A DNA stretch of 64,000 nucleotides from Lentzea sp. NBRC 105346 (GTDB taxonomy: Bacteria > Actinomycetota > Actinomycetes > Mycobacteriales > Pseudonocardiaceae): positions 1 through 64,000 of the forward strand of contig NZ_BSTQ01000029.1 in assembly GCF_030269605.1 (NCBI RefSeq), given 5' to 3'. Shown piece after piece: positions 28,632-38,072 of this stretch; within the stretch, counting starts at the first letter, position 1, and every line of letters begins with the position of its first letter. The position numbers and the translations under genes were made by a program. The notes below the pieces were generated by a model. It saw only the letters and a program-made list of their open reading frames with translations. It was not told the origin of the DNA and ran no database searches.

Positions 28632-29932
28632 CGGCCGCCCCGCAGCTCGGCGAGCTTGCGGCCGGCTGTCAGCGCGTAGAGCGGCGAGAAGTGCGGGTTG
28701 AGCTTCAGCGCCTCGACGAGTGCCTGCTCCGCCTCGGCGGCCCGGCCGAGCGCGGCGAGGATCATGCCGCGGTGGTAGGCGAACGTGGCGTTGCGCCAGC
28801 CGAGTGCGGACGCCTTGTCCGCGTACGCCAGTGCTTCGGCGTCGCGGCCGTTGCGGTGCAACGCCCACGCCATCGCGTCGGCGACGAACACGCTCTGCCG
28901 GCGCGACCACTCGGCCTCGGCGTGCCGCAGGGCCTGCATGCCGTCCCCGCGGTCGGCGGCGACCATCGCGGCGGACAGGTCGTCGGACGCGCCCTCGGAC
29001 TCCATCAGCCGCTGCTGCTCGGAGAGCACCGCGTACTGCTGGTCAGCCTCGTCCTTGCGGCCGGCGGACTCGAGCAGCTCGGCGTACTCGACGACGTACT
29101 GCGGCACCGGTGCCCGTTCGACGAGCTTCTGGTACGAGTCGATCGCGATGACCACGTCACCGCGTGCGGCGGCGACCTTCGCCTTTCCCTGCGTGAGCGC
29201 CATGTCGTCCTCCCTGGCCCGCAGGCCCTGGTCGTAGTGGTCGCTCGCTTCGTCGACCCGTCCGTTGTCGAACGCGAGCTCGCCCAGGCGGTACCGGCAG
29301 AACGCGACCTCGTCCGGCGTGCTCGCCGCGGCCAGCGCCCTGCGCATGGCGTCCTCGGCGCCCGCGACGTCACCGTGCAGCTCGTAGTGGTACGAGGCGC
29401 GGGAGAACGAGGCGGTGTTGGGCTTGAGGTCGAGCATGCGCTGGATCGTTTGCGACGCACCGGCGTCGTCACCGAGCTGCGTCAGCGCGTCCGCGAGCAC
29501 GCCGTGGGCTTCGGCGTTGCTCGGCAGTGCCTGTAAGGCTTTCTGTCCCCAGTCGCGGGCGGCGGCGAAGTCGTGCCGGGCGTTGGCCAGCTGGCCCAGG
29601 CCGATCATGGCCAGACCGTTGGGCTTCAACGACATCGACTTGTCGAGTGCGCCCTGGGCCTTGCTGTAGTAGGTCGCGTCCGCGGTGACGCGGGACAGCT
29701 CGACGTACGCCGCGCCCAGCTGGGCCCAGCCCTGGTCGTCGTTCGGCACGCGATGCAGGCGGTCCTGCAGGGTGTGCACGGAACGGTGGATCTGGTTCTC
29801 CTGCTTGACGGCCACCGGCCCGACCCCGTTGGGGGAGGAAACGGGCTCGGACCGACGGCCGTCCAGGAAAGCCAGCCCCGCGGCGATGACCAGCATCACC
29901 GCGAGGGCCAGCTTCAACCGGTGGGCGCTCAC
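28628..29932 (-). CDS. Membrane-anchored TPR protein
   Basis: A 434-residue protein. One N-terminal transmembrane helix (HRLKLALAVMLVIAAGLAFL) is followed by about ten tetratricopeptide repeats, for example WAQLGAAYVELSRV, GLAMIGLGQLANARHDFAAA and VLADALTQLGDDAGASQ. It is a protein-protein scaffold outside the membrane. Start GTG 29932 overlaps the DUF4331 stop (GTGA); the frame upstream to 29983 lies inside that gene. It is the middle gene of a three-gene coupled operon. Confidence 0.88.
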   Translation of the reverse strand: MSAHRLKLALAVMLVIAAGLAFLDGRRSEPVSSPNGVGPVAVKQENQIHRSVHTLQDRLHRVPNDDQGWAQLGAAYVELSRVTADATYYSKAQGALDKSMSLKPNGLAMIGLGQLANARHDFAAARDWGQKALQALPSNAEAHGVLADALTQLGDDAGASQTIQRMLDLKPNTASFSRASYHYELHGDVAGAEDAMRRALAAASTPDEVAFCRYRLGELAFDNGRVDEASDHYDQGLRAREDDMALTQGKAKVAAARGDVVIAIDSYQKLVERAPVPQYVVEYAELLESAGRKDEADQQYAVLSEQQRLMESEGASDDLSAAMVAADRGDGMQALRHAEAEWSRRQSVFVADAMAWALHRNGRDAEALAYADKASALGWRNATFAYHRGMILAALGRAAEAEQALVEALKLNPHFSPLYALTAGRKLAELRGGR

Positions 29933-31533
29933 TTGGCGGAGTGCGCCCCGTACTTGCGGATGTGGTCCTGACGCTTGCGCCACAACCAGTACCCGAAGCC
30001 GAACAGCGCCACGGCGCCGAGCGCGGTCGGCATCGCGATCTTGCCGATCGTGCCGTCGAAACCGGCGGGCGCGACGTTGGCGGTCTGCGCGCCGCCCGCG
30101 TTCACCGCTTCGTTGCGGGGCAGCGCGACGTACGGGAACTTGTTCTCGAACCCGACGTCGTTCTGGTCGACCTTGTCACCCGCGGCGAGCGCGTCGACGA
30201 GCTTGCCCGACGCGGCGGCGCCTTCCACGGCCTGCAGCGCGATGTCCACGACGTCGTCGGTGAGCCGGCGGCCGTTCGGGAAGCCCTGCAGGTCGCCGCC
30301 GATCACGCCGAGCCGGTTGGGCTGCTGCGTCACCGGGACGGACATGTTGAGCCGCAGCATCTCCGCGGCCTGGAACCGCTTCTGGTCCACGTCGGCGTTG
30401 TTCAGCTGCGAGTTGAGGTCCACGTCGAGGACCTTGTCGCCGACCTTCTTCGACACGCCGGTCAGGAAGATCTCCGACAGGTCGTTGCGCGGTCCCGGCG
30501 GCGCCGGGATCTTGTAGATGCCCTCGATCAGCTTGGGCAGCTCGGGGTTCACCACGCGGTCGAGCAGGTCCTTGACCTTGGCGTCGTCCTTGGGCTCCAG
30601 GCCGTTGAACGCGTCCTTCAGGCCCGCCGGCGCGACGACCTCGTTGACCAGCGGGTTGCCCAGGCGCGAGACCTGCACGAAGTCGCCCTCGGCCTTCGCC
30701 TTGCCGGGCTCCAGCTTCAGCGAGCGCCGCTCGGTGGTGCTCCAGATGCCGACGTTCGGGTTGCGGTCGACCTTGCCGTTGAGCGCCAGGATGTCCTTCG
30801 GCACCTGCAACGCGATCGTGTTGACGTTGAAGCCGCGCAGCGTGTCCTGGCCGACCTCGCTGAGGTTGCCGCCGTAGAGCAGGTCGAACACGCGCAGGTC
30901 GAGGAAGAACGAGTCGTCGGCCGGGCCGACGTACACCTTCGCGCCGCCCTGCAGGTGCGTGATCGCCTGGTCGCGCAGCACCTTGTAGTCGGGCATCGAG
31001 GCGGGGCCGGTGTTGGACGGCGCGACCTTGCCGTTGTAGACCAGCTTCGCCTTGTTGTTGTGCATGTCGATGACTTCGAGCTTGTACTTCTGCTTGAACA
31101 GCAGGTTCTCGTCGTCCAGCGACGTGACCTGGCCGTCGTTGTAGAGGAACGTCTTGTTCTGCCGCTTGTCCTCGGTCTCGAACGTCCAGCGGAACGTCAG
31201 GTCCGGCCGCGCGTCACCGTCGTTGTCGATGTTGATGTCGTAACGCGCGTCGTTGGCCCACGGGTAGAAGTTGGGGCCGCCGTTGGGTTCCTGGAACGGC
31301 GAGAAGTTCGCCACGATCGTGACGGTGTCCTGGTGGTCCGGGCTCACGAACGCGTACAGGTCCGTGTTGTCGACCGCGGGGTCGTTCGCGATGAGCGGCG
31401 CCTCCCGGTGACTCGACGCCACCGCGTCGTGCGGACCGGTACCGAAGAGCGTCGCGTTCAGCAGGGTGGCGGCCGCCAGCGCGGTCGCCGCTAACTGGCC
31501 GCGGCGACCGGCCAGTACGTGCGGTGTTGACAT
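29929..31533 (-). CDS. Exported DUF4331 protein with C-terminal membrane anchor
   Basis: A 534-residue protein. It has a signal peptide (about 1-40, LAATALAAATLLNATLFG), then SSHREAPLIANDPAVDNTDLYAFVSP, the classical DUF4331 start. The family pattern continues through YDINIDNDGDARPDLTFRWTF and NPLVNEVVAP. A C-terminal transmembrane helix (IAMPTALGAVALFGFGYWLW) precedes a basic tail. Function is undefined; the regular coupling with a TPR protein and a nickel/cobalt transporter suggests a metal-linked role at the cell surface. ATG 31533 is used, with GGGAAGGAAA upstream. It is the first gene of the operon. Confidence 0.9.
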   Translation of the reverse strand: MSTPHVLAGRRGQLAATALAAATLLNATLFGTGPHDAVASSHREAPLIANDPAVDNTDLYAFVSPDHQDTVTIVANFSPFQEPNGGPNFYPWANDARYDINIDNDGDARPDLTFRWTFETEDKRQNKTFLYNDGQVTSLDDENLLFKQKYKLEVIDMHNNKAKLVYNGKVAPSNTGPASMPDYKVLRDQAITHLQGGAKVYVGPADDSFFLDLRVFDLLYGGNLSEVGQDTLRGFNVNTIALQVPKDILALNGKVDRNPNVGIWSTTERRSLKLEPGKAKAEGDFVQVSRLGNPLVNEVVAPAGLKDAFNGLEPKDDAKVKDLLDRVVNPELPKLIEGIYKIPAPPGPRNDLSEIFLTGVSKKVGDKVLDVDLNSQLNNADVDQKRFQAAEMLRLNMSVPVTQQPNRLGVIGGDLQGFPNGRRLTDDVVDIALQAVEGAAASGKLVDALAAGDKVDQNDVGFENKFPYVALPRNEAVNAGGAQTANVAPAGFDGTIGKIAMPTALGAVALFGFGYWLWRKRQDHIRKYGAHSAK

Positions 31534-31556
31534 GGGTTTCCTTCCCAGAGGGGGTG

Positions 31557-32723
31557 TCAGGCGCTGTGCATGAGCAGCGAAGGCGCTTCGTGCTGTTCGG
31601 AGGCCCACCGGGACTGGGAGAAGTCCCGGATGCCCTCCACCAGCCGCGCCACGTCCTGTTCCGGCCGCACGACCAGGCGGGCGAACTGACTGCTCATGCC
31701 GAGCTTGTTGCCGCATTCGCGGATGAAGACCTGGTGGCGTGACACCAGGAAGTCGCGCAGCTCGCCGCCGTCGATGCCGGGTGCGAGCTTCACCAGCAGG
31801 AAGTTCGCCTGTGACGAGAACACCGTCAGATCAGGCAGCCGGGAGAGCTCCATACCCATGCGGTAGCGGTCGCGGGACAACAGCTGAAGGCTTTCGTGGT
31901 ATTCCTCGGCGTGCTCCTTGAGCATGAAGACAACGGTTTCGGCGAGAGAGTTGAGGTTCCACTTCGGCAAGGTGTTGCGCATCTTCCCGGCCAGTCCGGG
32001 ATTCGCGACGAGGTAGCCGAAGCGGATGCCGTGCAGGCCGAAGTTCTTGCCGAGGCTCTTGAGCACCACGACGTTCGGCCTGATCGACGCCTCCGCCGCC
32101 ACGGACGGGTTGCGCTCCACCTCGACGAAGTCGATGAACGACTCGTCGATCACCACGAGGTCGAGGTCGGCGAGGGAGTCCATGAAGCGGACGATCTCCC
32201 GGCGCGGCAGGTAGCCGCCGTCGGGATTGTTCGGGTTGCACAGCACCGCGACCCTGGATCCCCTGGTGCGGATGAACTTGATGTAGGCGTCGATGTCCAG
32301 CTCGAAGTTGTCGCTCTCCTGCAGCAGGAACATGTCCACCCGCTTGGAGCTCTCCATCGGCTGGTCGGTCCACCGCCCGAACGTGGGGATCGGGATCGCG
32401 ATGCTCTCGTTGATCCACAGGTGGTCCATCCACGTGATCAGCTCGGTGGACCCGTTGGACATCGCGATCGTGGCCGGGTTGAGCTTGAGGACCTGCGCCA
32501 GCTGGTTCGCGATCTTGGTCGCGTCGCTGGGGTAGAACTTGAGCACGGACTCCAGGTTCTTCGCCAGCTCGTTGAACATCTCCGGCGTGGGGAAGTAGGG
32601 GTTGCACGGAATGCAGAAGTCCACCAGCGCACGCGTGCCCTCACCCAGGTGCCGGTTCAGCTCGAAAATGGACGGGCTGTGCGCGGCCTGCTGGAAAAGA
32701 CCCGTCTCCACACCATGCCGCAC
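31557..32723 (-). CDS. PLP-dependent aminotransferase class I/II (HisC/CobD-like)
   Basis: A 388-residue fold-type I PLP enzyme. The pattern FYPSDATKIANQLAQ, SNGSTELITWM, VLCNPNNPDGGYLP, VVIDESFIDF (cofactor Asp) and LKSLGKNFGLHGIRFGY (Schiff-base Lys) follows the HisC/CobD subgroup. The C-terminal ARLVVRPEQD supplies the substrate-carboxylate Arg. The substrate is unknown and no histidine or cobamide pathway genes adjoin. It lies 23 bp upstream of the DUF4331 gene on the same strand, so it may be co-transcribed, but it has no obvious functional link. Start ATG 32723. Confidence 0.85.
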   Translation of the reverse strand: MRHGVETGLFQQAAHSPSIFELNRHLGEGTRALVDFCIPCNPYFPTPEMFNELAKNLESVLKFYPSDATKIANQLAQVLKLNPATIAMSNGSTELITWMDHLWINESIAIPIPTFGRWTDQPMESSKRVDMFLLQESDNFELDIDAYIKFIRTRGSRVAVLCNPNNPDGGYLPRREIVRFMDSLADLDLVVIDESFIDFVEVERNPSVAAEASIRPNVVVLKSLGKNFGLHGIRFGYLVANPGLAGKMRNTLPKWNLNSLAETVVFMLKEHAEEYHESLQLLSRDRYRMGMELSRLPDLTVFSSQANFLLVKLAPGIDGGELRDFLVSRHQVFIRECGNKLGMSSQFARLVVRPEQDVARLVEGIRDFSQSRWASEQHEAPSLLMHSA

Positions 32724-32983
32724 GCGATCACTCCGTCCAGGTTCTGGTCCGACTCACTCGGGCATACGTGTGGTCATCAAGACCGGTTCACAGCGCGGTT
32801 GCGTGAAGGTCTCGGAGTGGTCACGGAGGGCAACCCTGAGGGCGGGTCATCGGGTGAACGGGCCTGACCTGCGGCGACGGGTTCGTGAGCCCCGCCACGG
32901 GTACTCGATGCCAGGAATTGTCAGTACCGCCGGATACCCTCGTGATACCGCGCATGCATTTTCAGTCGACCGGGAGTAGGACT

Positions 32984-35035
32984 GTGACCGCTGAGACCCT
33001 CTACGGGGCCGATGACCTGACGCATCTCGAAGGTCTGGAAGCGGTCCGCAAGCGCCCCGGCATGTACATCGGCTCGACCGACAGCCGCGGCATCAACCAC
33101 CTCTTCACCGAGATCGTCGACAACTCGACGGACGAGGGCATCGCCGGGCACGCGACCAAGGTCGTCGTCACGCTGCACGCCGACGGCAGCGTCCAGGTCG
33201 ACGACGACGGCCGCGGCATCCCGACCGACGTGCACGCCAAGTCCGGTCTGTCCGGTGTGGAGCTGGTGCTGACGCGGTTGCACGCCGGCGGCAAGTTCGG
33301 CGGCTCCGGCTACAAGACCTCCGGCGGCCTGCACGGTGTCGGCGCCTCGGCCGTGAACGCGCTGTCCCACCGCTTCGACGTGACCGTTCGCCGTGGCGGC
33401 AAGGTGTACGAGATGTCGTTCGCGCACGGCGTTCCGGGCGAGTTCGACGGTCCGGGCCCGAAGGCGAAGTTCGTGGGCCGGTCCGGCCTGAACGTCACCG
33501 GCAAGATGAAGCGCAACGAGCGCACCGGCACATCGATCCGGTACTGGTACGACTCGCGTTACTTCGAGAACGGCGCCGCACTCGACGTCGAGGCCGTCCG
33601 CGCGAAGCTGCGCAACACGGCGTTCCTGGTGCCGGGCGTGACGTACGTGCTGCGCACCGCGCTCGAAGACACCATCAACGAAGAGACGTTCCACTACCCG
33701 AACGGCCTGTCGGACATGGTGGACTTCCTCGCACCGGCCGGCGACCGCCCGGTGTCCGGCACGCTGCTCATCTCCGGTTCCGGCACGTACCACGAGAACG
33801 CCGCCGACGAGAACGGCGTCATGCGGTCCAAAGTGGAGCGTCACGCCGAGATCGAGGTGGCGCTGCGCTGGGGCACCGGCTACGACCGCACCGTCGAGTG
33901 CTTCACCAACACCATCCGCAACATGCACGGCGGCACGCACCGCCGGGGCTTCGACCGCGCGGTGCTGAAGGCGATCCAGGACGCCATCGCCAAGACCCGC
34001 GGCCTGCTGAAGCCCAAGGAGGATCCCCCGACCCTGGACGACGTGCTCGAGGGCATGACGGCCGTCGTCCACGTCCGCATCCCCGAGCCGCAGTTCACCT
34101 CGCAGACCAAGGACGAACTGTCCACCGCGGGCATCACCAAGGTGCTGCAGGGCATCGTCGACAAGCAGATCCGTGCGTGGACCGAGGACCGCAAGACGAA
34201 GACCGAGGCGAAGACCGTCCTGCAGAAGGTCGTCGACGCCTCGCGCGTCCGGCTGACGCAGAAGCAGCAGAAGGATGCGGCGCGCCGCAAGACGGCTCTC
34301 GAGGGCGCCGCGATGCCGCCCAAGCTGGTCGACTGCCGCACCACAGGTATTTTGCGTAGCGAACTTTTCCTCGTGGAGGGCGACTCCGCATTGGGCTCGG
34401 CCAGAATGGCCCGAGTGTCCGAGTATCAGGCGCTGCTTCCGTTGCGCGGCAAGATCTTGAACGTCCAGAAGGCCTCTTTGGCGGACACCTTGCGCAACGC
34501 CGAGATCGCGTCGATCGTCCAGGTCCTGGGCGCCGGCACGGGCCGCACGTTCGACCTCAGCGCGATGCGCTACGGCCGCGTAATCCTGATGGCCGACGCG
34601 GACGTCGACGGCTCGCACATCCGGACGTTGCTGATCACGTTGTTCGCCAAGTACATGCGCCCGGTGATCGAGGACGGCCGGCTGTACGCGGCCATGCCGC
34701 CGTTGCACAAGGTGATGACGAAGGGCCGCAACTCCGAGACGTTCTTCACCTTCACCCAGCGCGAGATGGAGCAGAAGGTCGCGCAGTTGGAGAAGGCGGG
34801 CAAGCAGGTCGTCACGCCAGTGCCGCGGTTCAAGGGCCTCGGCGAGATGGACGCCGACGAGCTGTGGGAGACCACGATGAACCCGGCCACGCGCTCGGTC
34901 CGCCGGATCACGCTCGACGACGCCGAGGCCGCCGAGGAGGCGCTGGAGCTGCTGATGGGCGAGAAGGTCGAGCCGCGCCGCAACTGGCTCGTCGAGTCCG
35001 CCTCCCGTGTCGACCAGTCCGCCATCGACCTGTAA
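32984..35035 (+). CDS. parE: DNA topoisomerase IV subunit B-type protein (actinobacterial ParE)
   Basis: A 683-residue type IIA topoisomerase ATPase subunit. The GHKL ATPase has RPGMYIGST, EIVDNSTDEG and DDDGRGIP, plus GGLHGVGASAVNALS. The Toprim domain has LVEGDSALGSARMAR and DADVDGSHIRTLL. EGDSAL instead of gyrase EGDSAG, and QALLPLRGKILNVQKAS, match actinobacterial ParE. It pairs with the next gene to decatenate daughter chromosomes. GTG 32984 is chosen because GGGAGTAGG lies upstream; the frame extends to 32885 without a better start. A patch of rare, AT-rich codons lies at 34345-34375 just before the Toprim motif. 16 bp separate it from parC. Confidence 0.93.
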   Translation: MTAETLYGADDLTHLEGLEAVRKRPGMYIGSTDSRGINHLFTEIVDNSTDEGIAGHATKVVVTLHADGSVQVDDDGRGIPTDVHAKSGLSGVELVLTRLHAGGKFGGSGYKTSGGLHGVGASAVNALSHRFDVTVRRGGKVYEMSFAHGVPGEFDGPGPKAKFVGRSGLNVTGKMKRNERTGTSIRYWYDSRYFENGAALDVEAVRAKLRNTAFLVPGVTYVLRTALEDTINEETFHYPNGLSDMVDFLAPAGDRPVSGTLLISGSGTYHENAADENGVMRSKVERHAEIEVALRWGTGYDRTVECFTNTIRNMHGGTHRRGFDRAVLKAIQDAIAKTRGLLKPKEDPPTLDDVLEGMTAVVHVRIPEPQFTSQTKDELSTAGITKVLQGIVDKQIRAWTEDRKTKTEAKTVLQKVVDASRVRLTQKQQKDAARRKTALEGAAMPPKLVDCRTTGILRSELFLVEGDSALGSARMARVSEYQALLPLRGKILNVQKASLADTLRNAEIASIVQVLGAGTGRTFDLSAMRYGRVILMADADVDGSHIRTLLITLFAKYMRPVIEDGRLYAAMPPLHKVMTKGRNSETFFTFTQREMEQKVAQLEKAGKQVVTPVPRFKGLGEMDADELWETTMNPATRSVRRITLDDAEAAEEALELLMGEKVEPRRNWLVESASRVDQSAIDL

Positions 35036-35051
35036 AGAGAGTTACTGAGCA

Positions 35052-37535
35052 ATGGCACGTCGCAAGAGCACGACGACGACCAAGGTCGACCCCGGCGCGT
35101 TCGACCGCGCGGGCGCCAACGTCCTGGACAATTCGCTGAAGACCGAGATCGAGGACTCCTACCTGGAGTACGCGTACTCGGTCATCCACTCGCGGGCGCT
35201 GCCGGACGCGCGGGACGGCCTCAAGCCGGTGCACCGCCGCATCCTCTTCTCGATGCACGACAACGGGCAGCGGCCGACCAGCCCGTACGTGAAGTCGTCG
35301 CGCGTCGTCGGTGACACGATGGGCCGCTTCCACCCGCACGGCGACACGGCGATCTACGACTCGCTGGTCCGGATGGCGCAGGACTTCTCGCTCAACGAGC
35401 CGTTGATCGACGGGCATGGAAATTTTGGTAGCCCAGACGATGGACCGGCCGCGAGCCGTTATACAGAAGCACGGATGTCGCACGCGGCCATGCAGCTCAC
35501 CGGTGAGCTGAACGAGGACACGGTCGACTTCCGCCCGAACTACGACGGCTCGGAGCAGGAACCGACCGTCCTCCCGGCTGCCTTCCCGAACCTGCTGGTC
35601 AACGGCACGTCGGGCATCGCGGTCGGCATGGCGACGAACATGATCCCGCACAACCTGGGCGAGGTCGTGGCGGCCGCCCGGTGGCTGATCACGCACCCCG
35701 AAGCCGATCTCGACAAGCTGATGGAGTTCGTCCCCGGCCCGGACCTGCCGACGGGCGGCCAGCTGCTGGGCCTGGACGAGGTGCGCAAGGCGTACGAGAC
35801 GGGCCGCGGCGTGGTCCGCATGCGTGCCCGCGTGGAAATCGGGCCGCTGGAGGGAAGTCGCGGGCGGCAGGCGATCACGATCGTCGAGTTGCCGTACGGC
35901 GTGGGGCCTGAGCGGATCATCGAGAAGATCACCGACGAGGTGAACAAGTCCAAGCGGCTCACCGGAATCGCGGACGTCAAGGACCTCACCGACCGTGAGA
36001 ACGGGACGCGGCTGGTCATCGAGTGCAAGGTCGGCGTGAACCCTCAGGCGTTGCTGGCGGACCTGTACCGGCTGACGCCGATGGAGCAGTCGTTCGGCAT
36101 CAACAACCTGGTGCTCGTCGAGGGCCAGCCGCAGACGCTGGGGCTCAAGCAGCTCCTCGAGGTCTTCCTCAAGCATCGCTACGAGGTTGTCACGCGCAGG
36201 ACCCGGTTCCGGCGCAAGAAGCGTGAGGACCGGCTGCACCTGGTCGAGGGTCTGCTCAAGGCACTGATCGACATCGACAAGGTCATCAAGCTCATCCGCA
36301 ACAGCGACAACGCGGCGGCCGCCAAGGACGGCCTGATGAAGCAGTTCAAGCTGTCGGAGATCCAGGCGACCTACATCCTCGACACGCCGCTGCGCCGCCT
36401 CACCAAGTACGACAAGCTCGAGCTCGAGGCCGAGCAGGACAAGCTGCGGCAGGAGATCGCCGAGCTGACCGCGATCCTGGACGACGAGAAGGTGCTCAAG
36501 AAGCTGGTGTCGACCGAGCTGGCGAACGTCGCCAAGGAGCTCGGTGGTGAACGCCGGACGAGCTTGATCGACGGTGACCTCAAGGAGGTGCTGGCGGCGT
36601 CCAAGCCCGCCGGGCCGCTGGAGGTCGCGGACGATCCGTGCCAGGTGATTCTGAGTGCGACCGGGCTGGTGGCGCGGACGGCGGCCGAGTCGGAGGAGTC
36701 CACCGAGGGCAAGCGGCGGGCCGGGCGGGTGAAGCACGACGCGGTGTCCGCGGTGGTGCACACGACGGCGCGTGGGCAGGTGCTGCTGGTCACGAACCTC
36801 GGCCGGGCGTTCAAGACCGACGTGCTGCCGTTGCCGGTGCTGCCCGAGCAGAGTGGCACGGTGTCGCTGAGCGGGGGCATGGCGGCGGCCGAGCTGGTGC
36901 CGTTGGACAAGGGGGAGAAGGTCGTCGGCATCGCGCCGCTGACCGACACCGAGTCGCCTGGACTGGCGCTGGGTACGCGGCAGGGCGTGGTGAAGATCTG
37001 TGCCCCCGAGTGGCCCGTGCGGTCCGACGAGTTCGAGGTCATCACGCTGAAGGAAGGCGACGAGGTCGTCGGCGCCACCTGGTTGAAGGACGGGTCCGAG
37101 ACCCTGGCGTTCGTGTCGAGTGACTCCTCGCTGCTGCGGTACGACGCGAAACTGGTGCGGCCGCAGGGACTCAAGGGCGGCGGCATGGCCGGCATCAACG
37201 TGTCGGCCGACGCGTCGGTGGTGTTCTTCGGCGCGGTGCGCACCGATGACGACGAGCACGGCGAGCCGATGGTCGTCACGTCGTCGGGGCAGAGCGTGAA
37301 GGTCACGCCGTTCGCCGAGTACCCGGCGAAGGGGCGTGCCACCGGCGGTGTGCGGTCGCAGCGGTTCCTGAAGGGCGAGTCGCACCTGGTGCTGGCGTGG
37401 ATCGGTCCGCGCCCGGCCGGCAGTTCGGACAACGGGTCGCCGGTCGAGCTGCCCGCGGTGGACATGCGACGCGACGGCTCCGGCCACGCGCACCCCGGCC
37501 CGGACGTCGTGGGTCACCTGATCGAACGTGACTGA
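35052..37535 (+). CDS. parC: DNA topoisomerase IV subunit A-type protein (actinobacterial ParC)
   Basis: An 827-residue type IIA topoisomerase cleavage subunit. The breakage-reunion domain has GLKPVHRRILFSM, RFHPHGDTAIYDSLVRMAQDF and the catalytic Tyr137 in ASRYTEARM. The C-terminal domain is a beta-pinwheel (about 520-800) and lacks the GyrA box QRRGG; GKRRAGRVKHDAV occupies the first blade. That points to topoisomerase IV rather than gyrase. Codons around the active-site Tyr (35417-35475) are unusually AT-rich. The start ATG is 16 bp after parE, so both subunits come from one operon. A hairpin terminator follows. Confidence 0.93.
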   Translation: MARRKSTTTTKVDPGAFDRAGANVLDNSLKTEIEDSYLEYAYSVIHSRALPDARDGLKPVHRRILFSMHDNGQRPTSPYVKSSRVVGDTMGRFHPHGDTAIYDSLVRMAQDFSLNEPLIDGHGNFGSPDDGPAASRYTEARMSHAAMQLTGELNEDTVDFRPNYDGSEQEPTVLPAAFPNLLVNGTSGIAVGMATNMIPHNLGEVVAAARWLITHPEADLDKLMEFVPGPDLPTGGQLLGLDEVRKAYETGRGVVRMRARVEIGPLEGSRGRQAITIVELPYGVGPERIIEKITDEVNKSKRLTGIADVKDLTDRENGTRLVIECKVGVNPQALLADLYRLTPMEQSFGINNLVLVEGQPQTLGLKQLLEVFLKHRYEVVTRRTRFRRKKREDRLHLVEGLLKALIDIDKVIKLIRNSDNAAAAKDGLMKQFKLSEIQATYILDTPLRRLTKYDKLELEAEQDKLRQEIAELTAILDDEKVLKKLVSTELANVAKELGGERRTSLIDGDLKEVLAASKPAGPLEVADDPCQVILSATGLVARTAAESEESTEGKRRAGRVKHDAVSAVVHTTARGQVLLVTNLGRAFKTDVLPLPVLPEQSGTVSLSGGMAAAELVPLDKGEKVVGIAPLTDTESPGLALGTRQGVVKICAPEWPVRSDEFEVITLKEGDEVVGATWLKDGSETLAFVSSDSSLLRYDAKLVRPQGLKGGGMAGINVSADASVVFFGAVRTDDDEHGEPMVVTSSGQSVKVTPFAEYPAKGRATGGVRSQRFLKGESHLVLAWIGPRPAGSSDNGSPVELPAVDMRRDGSGHAHPGPDVVGHLIERD

Positions 37536-37540
37536 CGCGG

Positions 37541-37573
37541 GGTGGGTCCCCTTGCCGCGCAAGGGGACCCACC
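37541..37573. terminator. Bidirectional hairpin terminator after parC
   Basis: GGTGGGTCCCCTTG pairs perfectly (14 bp) with its reverse complement around a 5-nt loop CCGCG, 5 bp after the parC stop and just beyond the stop of the convergent expansin-like gene. Confidence 0.85.
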
Positions 37574-37579
37574 GCGGTG

Positions 37580-37954
37580 TCAGCCTACGAACTCCCAGGT
37601 GACGCCGACGACGCCGAGGTCGAGGTTCGCGAGCGACCTGAACGCGGGCACGCTGAGGTCGACGTGGCTCCGGTCGCACGAGGGACACATGTCCCGGACC
37701 GGGACCGTGACCGACTTGCCCTTGTAGGTGACCCGGACCGACTTGCGGCAGACCGGGTCGTTGTTGGGGTTGGAGCTGGTGAACCACGCCTTGGGCACGG
37801 CGGCCAGGTTCTGGGAACTCGCGTCGATCCGGGTTCCACACGCGCCGTAGCCCTTGTCGTTGTACCAGGTCATCTTTCCGCCGATGGCGGAAGCGGAACC
37901 GGATCCCACGAAGAGAAGTGCCAGCAGGGCCGTCAGGACAGCGCCTTGTCGCAT
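37580..37954 (-). CDS. Small secreted expansin/barwin-like protein
   Basis: A 124-residue secreted protein with a signal peptide (about 1-23, VLTALLALLFVGSGSASA). The mature part is a double-psi beta-barrel: GGKMTWYNDKGYGACGT, VTVPVRDMCPSCDRSHVDLSVPAFRSLA. The Cys residues and HVDLS are typical of expansin/RlpA/barwin-like domains, including microbial protease inhibitors. It could bind wall polysaccharide; no catalytic Asp is certain. It is convergent with parC, with a shared terminator between them. Start ATG 37954. Confidence 0.85.
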   Translation of the reverse strand: MRQGAVLTALLALLFVGSGSASAIGGKMTWYNDKGYGACGTRIDASSQNLAAVPKAWFTSSNPNNDPVCRKSVRVTYKGKSVTVPVRDMCPSCDRSHVDLSVPAFRSLANLDLGVVGVTWEFVG

Positions 37955-38072
37955 TTGGTCATCCCTCGGTCAATCGGCGGCGATCGGGGGCTGTCCAAAC
38001 GATGTCGGATTTGGTCCTGGGCTAACCCTTAGTTACAGAAGGGCGACATGGCCAGTTGAGACTGGGACAATG

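Noticed and set aside
34908..37841. 977-codon open frame antisense to parC and beyond
   Set aside because: Shadow of a GC-rich gene; translation is Arg/His-rich low complexity and parC is unambiguous.
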